NCBI GenBank assembly: GCA_003155655.1
Contig: PMDS01000128.1
Location: 1-64,000 of the forward strand
Direction: 5' to 3'
Length of the DNA: 64,000 nt
Source: Melioribacter sp.
GTDB lineage: Bacteria; Bacteroidota; Ignavibacteria; Ignavibacteriales; Melioribacteraceae
The notes under the pieces were generated by a model that was not told where the DNA came from, did no database searches, and saw only the letters and a list, made by a program, of their open reading frames with translations. Shown piece by piece: positions 36,466-45,190 of this stretch; the stretch's first letter is position 1, and the number at the start of each line of letters is the position of its first letter. The position numbers and the translations under genes were made by a program.

Positions 36466-38871
36466 TCAACTGCCTCTCAGTTGAGCACCGAATTTTTGTT
36501 CCACAATTTTAATAGCGTTTCGAAAATCTTTATCAATATCTTCATCAGTTAGAGTCTTATTTCTATCGTAAAACTCTAATTGAAACGCCAGGCTTTTTTT
36601 GCCTTTACCTAAGCTTTCACTTTGAAAGATATCAAATAACTTAACATTATGCAACAAGTTAGAGCAGCTTTCTTTGATAACTCCTACAACCTGATCTGAC
36701 TCAATTTCACTATTAATTAAAAAAGCACAATCCCTAAATACTTTAGGAAACTTAAGTAATTCAGTAAAATTCCTCTGCGGGAGCATTACTTTTTGTAAAT
36801 CGATCAAATTAGTCTGAAATACATACACTTCAGTTTCAACATCAAAAATATCACAAATCTCTTTATTTAATTTGCCACCATATCCCAATAAAGTATTACC
36901 GGCTAGAATTTCGAAAGAATAATGCATAACATCTTTAGGTAATTTTTCATATCTGACTTGTAAGTTAGTTCCAGATAATAATTTTCCTAAAAACGATTGC
37001 GCAAAACCTTTAAGTTCAGAAAAATCAAAAGGTTTATCAGCCAGATACCACTCACTTCTTGCAGAATTACCACAAACAGAAAAAAGCAGCTGTTCCGTTT
37101 CCTTGAAGTCATCAAAGCTTTGAATAGCTGAATCACTCACTTTTTCAAATACTTTGCCAATTTCAAAAAGCTGTAAATCTTTTTCGTTCACTTTAATATT
37201 TTTTGAAATTGTATATAACATACCTGGAATTAAAGAAGGACGTAATTGGGCCATTTCGCTGTTTTGCGGATTTAATATAGAAACCGGTTTCCCAAATTTT
37301 ACAGCTATAGAATCACTTAAAAAAGAATTTGTTATTATCTCAAAGAAACCAAGTGAATTTAAAACTTCTCTTATCTTATTATTAAAAGCGGATTGATTTA
37401 TTTTTTCTTCAAGAGCGATAGTAATCTTGTTAATTTCCGGAATTTTATTGTAGCCATAAATACGCGCAATTTCTTCAATAAGGTCAATTTCTCTTTCGAT
37501 ATCATGGCGCCATGAAGGCACTATTACAGCAATCTTGTCATTTGATTTTTCTTTGATAATAAATCCAAGGTTAACCAAAATTTTTTCAATTTCATCACTT
37601 GCTATATGATAACCAAGAATTTTATCAACCCTGTTAAAACGAACAAATGTTTCTATAGATTTTAATTCCTTTGGATATGCATCAATTTCGCCCTTTGCAA
37701 TTTCACCACCGGCGGTTTCCTGAATAAGCTGAGCTGCACGCTTTGCTGAAAATAGAGTATTAACAGGGTCAGTTCCTCTTTCAAATCTATAAGATGCATC
37801 TGTAGACATTCCCAGTTGTTTAGCAGTTTTTCTAACTGATGATGGATTGAAAAATGCGCTTTCGATCAAGATATTTTTTGTAGATGCTGTAACTTCCGAA
37901 TTTTCACCACCCATTACCCCTGCAATTGCAACAGGAATTTTTGCATCACAGATCATCAGATTATCCGGCTGGAGATTTCTTTCTTTAGAATCGAGCGTAA
38001 CAAATTTTTTATCACTACCTGCTTTGCGTACAATGATCTTCTTGCCGTTTAACATATCCAGATCAAAAGCGTGTAACGGCTGTCCGAGTTCGTACAAAAT
38101 GAAATTTGTAACATCAACAACATTATTAATTGGTCTTGATCCAATACTTTTTAATTTTTTCTTCAGCCATTCAGGGGATTCTTTAATCTGAACATTTGTT
38201 ACAACCTTGCCAACATATCTAGGACAGTTTTCCGCATCCTGGATTTCAATTTCTGCAAATGATTTTGAAGCTGCTGATGATTCATTCAATTTAAGTTCAG
38301 GCAGCTTCAAAGGAATATTAAACAGCGCTGAAAGATCGCGGGCAATTCCAATGTGACTTAAAGCGTCGGCCCTGTTTGGAGTAATAGCTACTTCAATAAG
38401 GACATCATCCATTCCCAATGCTTCTGAAATTGGAGTACCTTCCTTCAAAGCAGGATCAAGTATCATAATTCCTGAGTGGTCATCGCTGATTCCAAGTTCG
38501 CGTTCAGAGCAGAGCATACCAAAAGAAACTTGACCTCGTATTTTTGCTTTCTCTATTTTCATTCCCCCGTTTGGAATTACTGCACCAATTTTAGCAAAAA
38601 CAACTTTCTGCCCGGAGGCTACATTTGGCGCTCCGCATACAACACTAAATTCTTCAGTACCATCATTTACTTTGCACAAAGATAACTTATCTGCATTTGG
38701 GTGCTTACCGGCTTCTTTAACATAACCAACAACAATATTTTCAAAATTTTTGGCCTGATCAACTACTTCTTCAACTTCCAACCCTGCATAAGTAAGCTTA
38801 TCAAGAATTTCATCAAGAGAAATTCCCTTAAGATTTATATAATCATTTAACCACTTTAAAGAGACTTTCAT
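36466..38871 (-). CDS. pheT: Phenylalanyl-tRNA synthetase beta subunit
   Basis: The 801-residue protein carries the usual domain order. An N-terminal EMAP/tRNA-binding OB fold (about 40-150) is followed by the B3/B4 editing region, which contains VEVAITPNRADALSHIGIARDL. The B5 domain and synthetase-like core come next. The C-terminal anticodon-binding ferredoxin-fold domain starts near FRDCAFLI. With pheS it charges tRNA-Phe and edits mischarged Tyr. The normal length shows no damage. Confidence 0.97.
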   Translation of the reverse strand: MKVSLKWLNDYINLKGISLDEILDKLTYAGLEVEEVVDQAKNFENIVVGYVKEAGKHPNADKLSLCKVNDGTEEFSVVCGAPNVASGQKVVFAKIGAVIPNGGMKIEKAKIRGQVSFGMLCSERELGISDDHSGIMILDPALKEGTPISEALGMDDVLIEVAITPNRADALSHIGIARDLSALFNIPLKLPELKLNESSAASKSFAEIEIQDAENCPRYVGKVVTNVQIKESPEWLKKKLKSIGSRPINNVVDVTNFILYELGQPLHAFDLDMLNGKKIIVRKAGSDKKFVTLDSKERNLQPDNLMICDAKIPVAIAGVMGGENSEVTASTKNILIESAFFNPSSVRKTAKQLGMSTDASYRFERGTDPVNTLFSAKRAAQLIQETAGGEIAKGEIDAYPKELKSIETFVRFNRVDKILGYHIASDEIEKILVNLGFIIKEKSNDKIAVIVPSWRHDIEREIDLIEEIARIYGYNKIPEINKITIALEEKINQSAFNNKIREVLNSLGFFEIITNSFLSDSIAVKFGKPVSILNPQNSEMAQLRPSLIPGMLYTISKNIKVNEKDLQLFEIGKVFEKVSDSAIQSFDDFKETEQLLFSVCGNSARSEWYLADKPFDFSELKGFAQSFLGKLLSGTNLQVRYEKLPKDVMHYSFEILAGNTLLGYGGKLNKEICDIFDVETEVYVFQTNLIDLQKVMLPQRNFTELLKFPKVFRDCAFLINSEIESDQVVGVIKESCSNLLHNVKLFDIFQSESLGKGKKSLAFQLEFYDRNKTLTDEDIDKDFRNAIKIVEQKFGAQLRGS

Positions 38872-38915
38872 TTATTCACCAATAAACTATTCACAACACT
38901 TAAAAAATTGAAGAA

Positions 38916-39908
38916 TTAAAATTGAGTTAAGAAACGTTTATCATTATCAAATAAAATTCTGATATCATCAATACCATATTTTCTCATGGCAGTTCTTTCA
39001 ATGCCCATTCCAAATGCATAACCTGTATATTTTTCCGGATCAATATCAACATTAATTAAAACATTAGGATCAACCATGCCACACCCAAGAATTTCAAGCC
39101 AGCGCCCCGGTTTACCTTTCGGCTGCCACCAAACATCCATCTCAGCACTTGGTTCCGTAAAAGGAAAAAAGCTTGCACGGAAACGGTATGGTACTTCCTG
39201 CCCATAAAATAATTTTGCAAAAGCCACAAGCGTTCCTTTCAATTCGGCAAAAGTAATATCCGTATCAATAACCAACCCCTCAACCTGATGAAAAAGGCAA
39301 TAACTTTTTGCACTTATAGCTTCATTGCGAAAAACTTTTCCAGGCATCAAGGCTCTAATCGGAGGTTTATTTTCCGTCATTACCCTTACCTGTACAGGTG
39401 AAGTATGAGTACGAAGCAAAAACTTTTCAGTTATAAAGAATGTATCTTGCATGTCTCGCGCTGGATGATCGGGCGCAAAGTTTAGCGCTTCAAAATTATA
39501 GTAGTCCGATTCAAGTTCAGGTCCTTCATAAACAGAAAAACCCCATCCCTTAAAAATGTCTGTGATCTCATTTAACGTTTGAATAAGGATGTGCTTACTT
39601 CCAATTTCTCTTTTTCTACCCGGGAGGGTTAAATCGATGATTTGTTTTGAACTATTTACTTCTGTTTCAAATTTTTCTTTCAGTTCATCATATTTGGCCT
39701 GAGTGTAAATCTTCAATTGATTTAAAGCCTGACCAACTTTTGGTTTATCATCTTTTTTCACATCTTTAAGTGAACCGAAAAGGTTAGATACCAAGCCTTG
39801 ACCACGGCTAAGATATTTAATACGCAGTTCTTCAAGATCTGCAAGATTTGTAACTTTAACGAGATCATCATCAAAGTTTTTTCGGGTATCTTCAATTTTG
39901 TTAATCAT
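38916..39908 (-). CDS. pheS: Phenylalanyl-tRNA synthetase alpha subunit
   Basis: The 330-residue class II synthetase has an N-terminal coiled coil and a catalytic domain. Visible motifs are FNFEALNFAPDHPARDMQDTFF, LRTHTSPVQVR, FHQVEGLVID and, at the end, GMGIERTAMRKYGIDDIR. It pairs with pheT, 44 bp downstream. It is separated from rplT by a run of three small hairpins and a terminator. Confidence 0.97.
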   Translation of the reverse strand: MINKIEDTRKNFDDDLVKVTNLADLEELRIKYLSRGQGLVSNLFGSLKDVKKDDKPKVGQALNQLKIYTQAKYDELKEKFETEVNSSKQIIDLTLPGRKREIGSKHILIQTLNEITDIFKGWGFSVYEGPELESDYYNFEALNFAPDHPARDMQDTFFITEKFLLRTHTSPVQVRVMTENKPPIRALMPGKVFRNEAISAKSYCLFHQVEGLVIDTDITFAELKGTLVAFAKLFYGQEVPYRFRASFFPFTEPSAEMDVWWQPKGKPGRWLEILGCGMVDPNVLINVDIDPEKYTGYAFGMGIERTAMRKYGIDDIRILFDNDKRFLTQF

Positions 39909-39914
39909 AACATT

Positions 39915-39966
39915 AATCCCGAGAACCCGCCTATGGCGGGTAAAACTGCCTACGGCAGGAAAACCA
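39915..39966. repeat. Three short hairpins in a row before pheS
   Basis: CCCGCCTATGGCGGG, CTGCCTACGGCAG and CCAGTCTAACGCTGG follow one another, each separated by a short A-rich spacer. All three loops are 3-5 bases. They stand between rplT and pheS, 7 bp upstream of the pheS start. They may cap the mRNA or be REP relics. Confidence 0.6.
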
Positions 39967-39985
39967 GTCTAACGCTGGCAAGTTT

Positions 39986-40029
39986 AAAAAAATTCCCTCC
40001 CAAAACTAAAATTAGATATTGAGAGGGAT
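39986..40029 (-). terminator. Rho-independent terminator after rplT
   Basis: On the minus strand TCCCTC is matched by GAGGGA after a loop of about 25 bases, then AATTTTTTTAAA. It lies 6 bp past the rplT stop. It should lower read-through from the infC-rplT unit into pheS. Confidence 0.6.
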
Positions 40030-40034
40030 AAAAA

Positions 40035-40382
40035 TTAATTCATTGCAAATTTTACAACATCGGAGAATGCCTGCGGATTCTCAACAGCAAGACTGGCAAG
40101 TAATTTTCTATTGATACCAATACCTTTATCTTCAAGCATGTGCATCAAACGTGAATAAGTTGTTCCTTGAATTCTTGCTGCAGCATTTATTCTAACAATC
40201 CAAAGTGAACGGTATACTCTCTTTTTAAGTTTACGATCGCGGTAAGCGTGCTGTAATCCTTTATCAATATGATGTTTTGCAACAGTTAATACTTTACTTC
40301 TGGCGCCCCAATAACCTTTAGCTAAAGCCATAGTTTTTTTACGGCGTCTGTGTGAGGCAACCTTATTTTGTGCTCTAGGCAT
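40035..40382 (-). CDS. rplT: Ribosomal protein L20
   Basis: The 115-residue basic protein opens [20 protein letters not shown], the standard L20 start, and runs on with [25 protein letters not shown]. It binds 23S rRNA early in 50S assembly and in many bacteria represses its own operon. It follows rpmI by 13 bp in the infC-rpmI-rplT order. Size is normal. Confidence 0.97.
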   Translation of the reverse strand: MPRAQNKVASHRRRKKTMALAKGYWGARSKVLTVAKHHIDKGLQHAYRDRKLKKRVYRSLWIVRINAAARIQGTTYSRLMHMLEDKGIGINRKLLASLAVENPQAFSDVVKFAMN

Positions 40383-40395
40383 AATTTACTACTCC

Positions 40396-40587
40396 TTATT
40401 GAATCAAAATTTTAATTCTCTTTTGTTCAGCTTTTGAAACAAGGGTCGATTTTCTTAAACCTCTTTTTCTCTTTTTAGATTTAGTAGTGAGAATATGAGA
40501 TTTGTAAGCCTTGCTTCTTTTAACTTTTCCTGATGCAGTTTTACGAAATGTTTTAGCTGCACCACGATTACTTTTCATTTTGGGCAT
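40396..40587 (-). CDS. rpmI: Ribosomal protein L35
   Basis: The 63-residue, very basic protein begins [20 protein letters not shown], the family signature. It is a structural part of the 50S subunit. It lies between infC and rplT in the conserved cluster, 12 bp after infC. Confidence 0.97.
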   Translation of the reverse strand: MPKMKSNRGAAKTFRKTASGKVKRSKAYKSHILTTKSKKRKRGLRKSTLVSKAEQKRIKILIQ

Positions 40588-40599
40588 TCAATCACCTGT

Positions 40600-41127
40600 T
40601 TATTTTTTCTTTTTGCTTTTTTGCGGCGCTAAAATTGCATGTACCGCCCTGCCTTCAAACTTAGGTTCCTGCTCGACCTTTGCAACATCTGCTAATCTTT
40701 CAATAAACTTCTTGAGTAAATTTTCACCAATTTCAGTATATGCTAATTCTCTACCTTTAAAAATTACAGAGACTTTAACCTTATCACCCTCTTCAACAAA
40801 ATTAGCTGCATGTCGCGCTTTGAAATCAAAATCATGAGTATCAGTGTTTGGATGAAGCCTGATTTCTTTTAAAACGCTCACTTGCTGTTTCTTCTTCTGG
40901 AGTTTTTCTTTCTTCTGTAATTCGTAAGAAAATTTTCCAAAATCAATAATTTTACATACCGGTGGTGTTGCTTGCGGAGCAATTTCAACAAGATCCATCT
41001 GAATCTCTTCTGCTCTTCTAATTGCATCTTTAGTAGATACTACACCAATAGCCTCGCCGTTTGGTCCAATGAGTCTTACTTCAGGAATTCTAATTTCCTG
41101 ATTGACCCGGTATTTGATTTGAGTGAT
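40600..41127 (-). CDS. infC: Translation initiation factor IF-3 with non-standard AUC start
   Basis: Reading from the only well-placed start gives about 175 residues, beginning ITQIKYRVNQEIRIPEVRLI, the usual IF-3 N-terminus. The first codon is ATC at 41125-41127, placed 6 bp after AGGGAGG. An in-frame TAA stands just upstream, and no ATG, GTG or TTG exists in between. The first ATG, at 40998, would cut off the N-domain. IF-3 genes elsewhere start at AUU or AUC, which lets IF-3 repress its own synthesis. thrS ends 12 bp upstream. Confidence 0.95.
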   Translation of the reverse strand: MTQIKYRVNQEIRIPEVRLIGPNGEAIGVVSTKDAIRRAEEIQMDLVEIAPQATPPVCKIIDFGKFSYELQKKEKLQKKKQQVSVLKEIRLHPNTDTHDFDFKARHAANFVEEGDKVKVSVIFKGRELAYTEIGENLLKKFIERLADVAKVEQEPKFEGRAVHAILAPQKSKKKK

Positions 41128-41139
41128 AAAATACCTCCC

Positions 41140-43068
41140 TTAGTTGTGATTAACCCTGTTGTTTATAACATCTAAAATTTCAGACACAAATTGCCCGAGC
41201 GGAATACTACCTTTATCGCCAATTTTGTGCTGACGTACAGAAACCGTTCCTGATTCTTTTTCTTTTTCACCAACAATCAGCATATAAGGGACTTTTTGAG
41301 TTTCCCAATCGCGGATTTTATAACCAATTTTTTCATTCCTGGAATCAAATTCAACAATTATATCTTTAGCTTTTAATACGTTCGCAACATGTTTAGCATA
41401 TTCAAAATGATGCTCAGAAACCGGAATAACAGCAACCTGAACCGGAGCCAGCCAAGTTGGAAATGCTCCGCCGTAGTGTTCAATTAAAATGCCCATAAAG
41501 CGTTCAATAGAACCAAGCAGTGCACGGTGAATCATAAACGGGCGGTGCTCTTTTCCATCCTCACCAATATAATGCATCTTAAATCTTTCAGGTTCATTAA
41601 AATCGAACTGAATCGTGCTAAGCTGCCACTCACGGTTTAGTGCATCTTTAATCTTTATATCAATCTTAGGACCGTAGAAAGCGCCTCCGCCTTCATCCAT
41701 CTCATACTTTTGATTTTCTCTTTCCAGCGCACGCTTTAATGAATCTGTTGCTTTCACCCATAGGTCATCTTCACCAACTGCGCCTTCAGGCTTAGTTGCA
41801 ACATAGAACGCAAGATCTTCAAAACCAAATGATTTTAGCATGAATCTTGAGAAACGAACAACTTCAATTATTTCATCTTCCATCTGTTCTAGTGTACAGA
41901 ATAAATGCGCGTCATCCTGTGTAAATCCTCTAACACGCAGCAATCCATGAAGCACACCGCTCTTTTCATAACGGTAAACTGTACCCAGTTCTGCCCAGCG
42001 CAATGGTAAATCTCTATACGAACGCAAGCTGGATTGATAAATTAAAATATGAAACGGGCAATTCATTGGCTTGATGAAATAATTTTGTTCATCAATCGGC
42101 ATTGGAGCATACATATTCTCTTTGTAAAATCCCAAGTGACCGCTAGTTTCCCATAGCCAGCTTTTACCAAGATGAGGTGTATATAATAGTTCATACCCGT
42201 TAGCAAGATGCTGCGCACGCCAGAAAGTTTCAATAGTATTTCTTACTCTAGCACCTTTAGGATGCCAGTAAATTAAACCGGCGCCTGCTTCTTCATGAAT
42301 ACTAAAAAGATCTAATTGTTTGCCAAGTTTACGGTGATCGCGTTTCTTCGCCTCTTCCAGGAATAGTAAATAATCGTCAAGCATTTTTTTCTTTGGGTAA
42401 GAAATGCCGTAGATACGTTGCATCTGTTTGTTCTTTTCGTCACCGCGCCAGTATGAACCTGAAACTGTAAGAAGTTTTACAAATTTAATTTTACCTGCAT
42501 CGGGTAAATGAGGACCAGTACAAAGATCTGTAAATTCACCTTCTCCATAAGTACTGATTATTTCAGAATCGTCAAGTTCACTTAGAATTTCTAATTTGTA
42601 ATTATCACCTTTCTTTTCGAAAAATTTTACAGCATCGGTTTTGGGTAATTCGGTTCTATTAAAAGAATTTTTCTGCCCTGCAATCTCCATCATTTTCATT
42701 TCGATCTTAACTAGGTCATCTTCAGTCAACATAGAATTAATATCAATATCATAATAGAACCCTGCATCAATAGCAGGACCAACACCAAACTTAGCTTCAG
42801 GATATATAGATTGTATTGCATGAGCCATCAAATGTGAAGTTGAATGCCAATAGGTTTGTTTTCCCTGCGGATCATCAAAAGTAAAAATTTGTAAAGCAGA
42901 ATCCTGATTAATTTTAGTTGAAAGATCCCGGACTTTATCATTGATCTTACAAACTAAAGCTTCTTCTGCCAAACGATTTGAAATTGATTTTGCAATCTCA
43001 AATGCAGTTATCCCTTTATCGAATTCTCTAGCAGAGCCGTCAGGAAATGTAATTTTAATTTTATCCAT
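41140..43068 (-). CDS. thrS: Threonyl-tRNA synthetase
   Basis: The 642-residue protein has a TGS domain (1-62), the SAD editing domain (about 80-240), the class II core and an anticodon domain. The zinc/substrate loop IKPMNCPFHILIYQ and RWAELGTVYRYE are seen in the core, with HRALLGSIERFMGILIEH later. It charges tRNA-Thr and edits Ser-tRNA. It heads the thrS-infC-rpmI-rplT-pheS-pheT run and follows a small terminator hairpin 12 bp before the ATG. Confidence 0.97.
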   Translation of the reverse strand: MDKIKITFPDGSAREFDKGITAFEIAKSISNRLAEEALVCKINDKVRDLSTKINQDSALQIFTFDDPQGKQTYWHSTSHLMAHAIQSIYPEAKFGVGPAIDAGFYYDIDINSMLTEDDLVKIEMKMMEIAGQKNSFNRTELPKTDAVKFFEKKGDNYKLEILSELDDSEIISTYGEGEFTDLCTGPHLPDAGKIKFVKLLTVSGSYWRGDEKNKQMQRIYGISYPKKKMLDDYLLFLEEAKKRDHRKLGKQLDLFSIHEEAGAGLIYWHPKGARVRNTIETFWRAQHLANGYELLYTPHLGKSWLWETSGHLGFYKENMYAPMPIDEQNYFIKPMNCPFHILIYQSSLRSYRDLPLRWAELGTVYRYEKSGVLHGLLRVRGFTQDDAHLFCTLEQMEDEIIEVVRFSRFMLKSFGFEDLAFYVATKPEGAVGEDDLWVKATDSLKRALERENQKYEMDEGGGAFYGPKIDIKIKDALNREWQLSTIQFDFNEPERFKMHYIGEDGKEHRPFMIHRALLGSIERFMGILIEHYGGAFPTWLAPVQVAVIPVSEHHFEYAKHVANVLKAKDIIVEFDSRNEKIGYKIRDWETQKVPYMLIVGEKEKESGTVSVRQHKIGDKGSIPLGQFVSEILDVINNRVNHN

Positions 43069-43079
43069 AATTCCTACTT

Positions 43080-43103
43080 AAAAAAAAACGGAAGTTACTC
43101 CGG
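43080..43103 (-). terminator. Terminator hairpin before thrS
   Basis: On the minus strand a short CGGAG/TTCCG hairpin is followed directly by nine Ts and ends 12 bp before the thrS ATG. It may end the tRNA-Val transcript or act as an attenuator. No T-box core is seen. Confidence 0.5.
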
Positions 43104-43119
43104 CTGATTGTGGGTTGGA

Positions 43120-43158
43120 TTAATTCCGTCAAGGAATGGTCCTTGACGGCCGGGTAAA
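43120..43158. repeat. Dispersed palindrome, copy 1
   Basis: TTAATT is followed by the perfect arms CCGTCAAGGA and TCCTTGACGG around ATGG, then CCGGGTAAA. It matches copy 2 base for base. Confidence 0.85.
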
Positions 43159-43185
43159 CACCACTAAATCAATCTTTACTTTGAG

Positions 43186-43236
43186 TGGGTTCTATAGTCA
43201 CCTCGTGAGAACCTCTGATCTTATATGCTTAGAACA
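43186..43236 (-). pseudogene. tRNA-Val relic
   Basis: The 3' acceptor end (TATAGAACCCA) and a 5' end close to GGGTTCTTAGC are kept, but the D and anticodon arms are deleted or altered. The segment with TTTGAGTGGGTTCTATAG at about 43180-43197 is the same as at the intact tRNA-Val at 43304. It has probably arisen by tandem duplication of a tRNA plus palindrome unit. Confidence 0.55.
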
Positions 43237-43251
43237 CCACTAATCAAACTT

Positions 43252-43290
43252 TTAATTCCGTCAAGGAATGGTCCTTGACGGCCGGGTAAA
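43252..43290. repeat. Dispersed palindrome, copy 2
   Basis: This is identical to copy 1 through the arms and the CCGGGTAAA tail. It lies 13 bp past the tRNA-Val 3' end. Confidence 0.85.
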
Positions 43291-43303
43291 TTTTAACTTT
43301 GAG

Positions 43304-43377
43304 TGGGTTCTATAGGATTCGAACCTATGACCTTCTGCACGTCAAGCAGACGCTCTAACCAACTGAGCTAAGAACCC
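43304..43377 (-). tRNA. tRNA-Val (anticodon GAC)
   Basis: The 74-nt tRNA folds with acceptor GGGTTCT/AGAACCC, the D arm GCTCAGTTGGTTAGAGC, the anticodon loop TTGACGT and the T-loop GGTTCGAATCC. Discriminator A. The anticodon GAC reads Val codons. Confidence 0.93.
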
Positions 43378-43427
43378 GCAGAAATTAATTAGTCATTACT
43401 ACAAAACCCAAATCAAAAAAAATGCTG

Positions 43428-43513
43428 TACCGAGGGCCGGACTCGAACCGGCACGGGTATAAATACCCACAGGATTTTAAGTCCTGTGCGTCTACCAATT
43501 CCGCCACCCCGGC
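43428..43513 (-). tRNA. tRNA-Leu (anticodon TAA)
   Basis: The 86-nt class II tRNA has acceptor GCCGGGG/CCTCGGT with G-U pairs, a long variable arm (GTGGGTATTTATACCCGT) and the anticodon loop CTTAAAA. The T-loop is GGTTCGAGTCC. Confidence 0.95.
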
Positions 43514-43720
43514 GTAATTTATACTATTTTGCGAATGCCAACTTATTCTTTAAATAACAGAATCCGTTAACTTTACAAAACGAGTAACAAATATAAGTTT
43601 TTTTCCTAATTTAGCGCAATTTTTTAGTATTAAAGTTAAAAATTAATGTAATTCTTTAAGTGGATTAGGTAAAGGTATATCCTTTACCTGGGCTGTCAAG
43701 ACCTGGAAAAGAGTTGTTTC

Positions 43721-43744
43721 CGTCAAAGCCAGACAGGTTTGACG
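43721..43744. repeat. Inverted repeat, possible decayed palindrome copy
   Basis: CGTCAAA and TTTGACG arms stand 10 bases apart, preceded by GTTTC. The arms resemble the dispersed CCGTCAAGGA palindrome. It lies 18 bp past the vapC stop and may serve as its terminator-like end. Confidence 0.45.
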
Positions 43745-43761
43745 TCTCTAAAAATAATGCA

Positions 43762-44136
43762 CTAATTCTTTTTATAATATTTAACGCCATCCAAATTCTT
43801 AAATTCAATATCTTGAGTCCATACGATAGAATCATTTACCCTGGCTGTTGCATATATTATACTATCTGCCATCGGTATTTTGAATTCATAGCTGAATTTT
43901 GCTGCTTGAATAGATATAGCAGGAGTAACATCAATAACCTTTGCCTGCTGCATTAAACCTACAACCTGTATAGCAGTGTTTTCATCTTTTTCTAATAATA
44001 CTTTCTTATATATTTCGTAGATATTAATGACAGATACAATCAATTCATCTGTATTTTCAATGGCTGAGGCAAAGAATTTAGCGTTCTTACCATCAGCTAA
44101 ATATTCCAACCAACCGGAAGAATCGACCAAATTCAT
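43762..44136 (-). CDS. VapC-type PIN-domain toxin
   Basis: The 124-residue PIN protein carries acidic active-site residues Asp5 (NLVDSSGWLEYL), Glu41 (IYEIYKK), Asp91 (MADSIIYATA) and Asp109 (WTQDIEF). PIN toxins are Mg-dependent RNases, usually cutting tRNA or rRNA. It overlaps the antitoxin gene by 4 bp (ATGA), the usual type II pair arrangement. It is the first gene of the accessory region after the tRNA pair. Confidence 0.93.
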   Translation of the reverse strand: MNLVDSSGWLEYLADGKNAKFFASAIENTDELIVSVINIYEIYKKVLLEKDENTAIQVVGLMQQAKVIDVTPAISIQAAKFSYEFKIPMADSIIYATARVNDSIVWTQDIEFKNLDGVKYYKKN

Positions 44137-44339
44137 AGTCTATCCTCTTCTCTATTAATGGTAGTATCAATTCCCTTAAGAAAACCACGCGCATCTTTAA
44201 TATCCTTAAGAAGGATAAATTCTATCCTTTCACCAAATTGTAGAATTTGTAACTTTTGACCGGGTTTCAGTTTTAATTTATTGCGGATTTCTTTTGGTAT
44301 TACAACCTGATACTTGGGTGATATTTTTACTATTGTCAT
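44133..44339 (-). CDS. VapB/AbrB-type antitoxin
   Basis: The 68-residue protein has the AbrB/MazE swapped-hairpin start MTIVKISPKYQVVIPKEIRN and an acidic C-terminal tail (GFLKGIDTTINREEDRL) that should bind the toxin. AbrB-fold antitoxins bind their own promoter, so the 136-bp region upstream is the likely operator. It is translated ahead of the PIN gene with a 4-bp overlap. Confidence 0.9.
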   Translation of the reverse strand: MTIVKISPKYQVVIPKEIRNKLKLKPGQKLQILQFGERIEFILLKDIKDARGFLKGIDTTINREEDRL

Positions 44340-44475
44340 ACGATATCTATAATTGTTTTACGCCTAATATATCGATAAGAATAACGTATGTCAAATAATA
44401 TCGATAGAAGTAATGTAAGATATTTTTCTGGGCTATTGGTATTGAACGATTGATTAGACAGCCGCGATTACTAAT

Positions 44476-44925
44476 CTATAATACAACACTAAGATCATTC
44501 CATACGAGCCAATATTGATTTAGACCGACAGCACCATGATGTTTATAAAAATTACGCGCATGTTCGTTACCTACATCCACACATATACGTAGTGCTTTGT
44601 TTTCAACAAACCATTTAGCAAGAATCCTAAGAAATTCTGAAGCAATTTGGCTTCCCCGATATTTTGGTAACACATATATCCACTGGAGTTCTCCATCGCA
44701 TCCAAAACGCCGCGTAAGGTGCCCGGCAATGTAACCAATTGGTGACCCACCTTCCTCAGCCATTAAAATAACACGCGGCAAAAGTGCCTGTTGCGGATGA
44801 TGTGTCCCGGCATAGTATCGCCTCATTCTATCTTCCGATGAACCTCCCGATTCATTGTTACCTCGAAGTCGAGCAAGTGCCGGTATATCCTCTAAATCTG
44901 CTTTTCTGTATTTCAATGTTTTCAT
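44476..44925 (-). CDS. GNAT-family N-acetyltransferase
   Basis: The 149-residue GNAT shows the acetyl-CoA motif as YVLPKYRGSQIASEFLRILA, followed by the beta strand ALRICVDVGNEHARNFYKHHGA. The substrate is not predictable. It stands alone in the accessory region, with a degenerate palindrome copy 19 bp before its start. Its composition (GC-richer than neighbours) suggests transfer. Confidence 0.88.
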   Translation of the reverse strand: MKTLKYRKADLEDIPALARLRGNNESGGSSEDRMRRYYAGTHHPQQALLPRVILMAEEGGSPIGYIAGHLTRRFGCDGELQWIYVLPKYRGSQIASEFLRILAKWFVENKALRICVDVGNEHARNFYKHHGAVGLNQYWLVWNDLSVVL

Positions 44926-44944
44926 AAAAACTCCTTTCTCATGA

Positions 44945-44973
44945 TGTCAAGGAATGGATGACGAGCGGGTAAA
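44945..44973. repeat. Dispersed palindrome, degenerate copy
   Basis: GTCAAGGAATGG is intact, but the right arm is reduced to ATGACGAGCGGGTAAA. It lies directly before the GNAT gene start. Confidence 0.6.
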
Positions 44974-44988
44974 TCATGCTTACAACCC

Positions 44989-45023
44989 TGCCTAAGTGTA
45001 ATTCTTCAATATTTCGGAACCGG
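44989..45023. repeat. Direct repeat left of the adhesin gene
   Basis: TGCCTAAGTGTAATTCTTCA and the following ATTTCGGAACCGG recur, with a few changes, at 47659-47693 in the same direction. The two copies flank the adhesin gene. Confidence 0.65.
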
Positions 45024-45190
45024 CCCATATGCATTGTAAATGAAAAGGCTCAAATTGAAACAAAATCTCAATATAATAGATTGATTTCTTTGAAAAACCT
45101 CATTACCGGGCATTTTTCATTGGCTCACTATTTGATTATTGCGACTAGTTTATAATCACATTTTTATACAATTATAATGGAAAAAAAATA

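Noticed and set aside
43069-43290. A T-box riboswitch before thrS
   Set aside because: A terminator hairpin exists, but there is no T-box core sequence or specifier stem; the rest is palindrome and tRNA relic.
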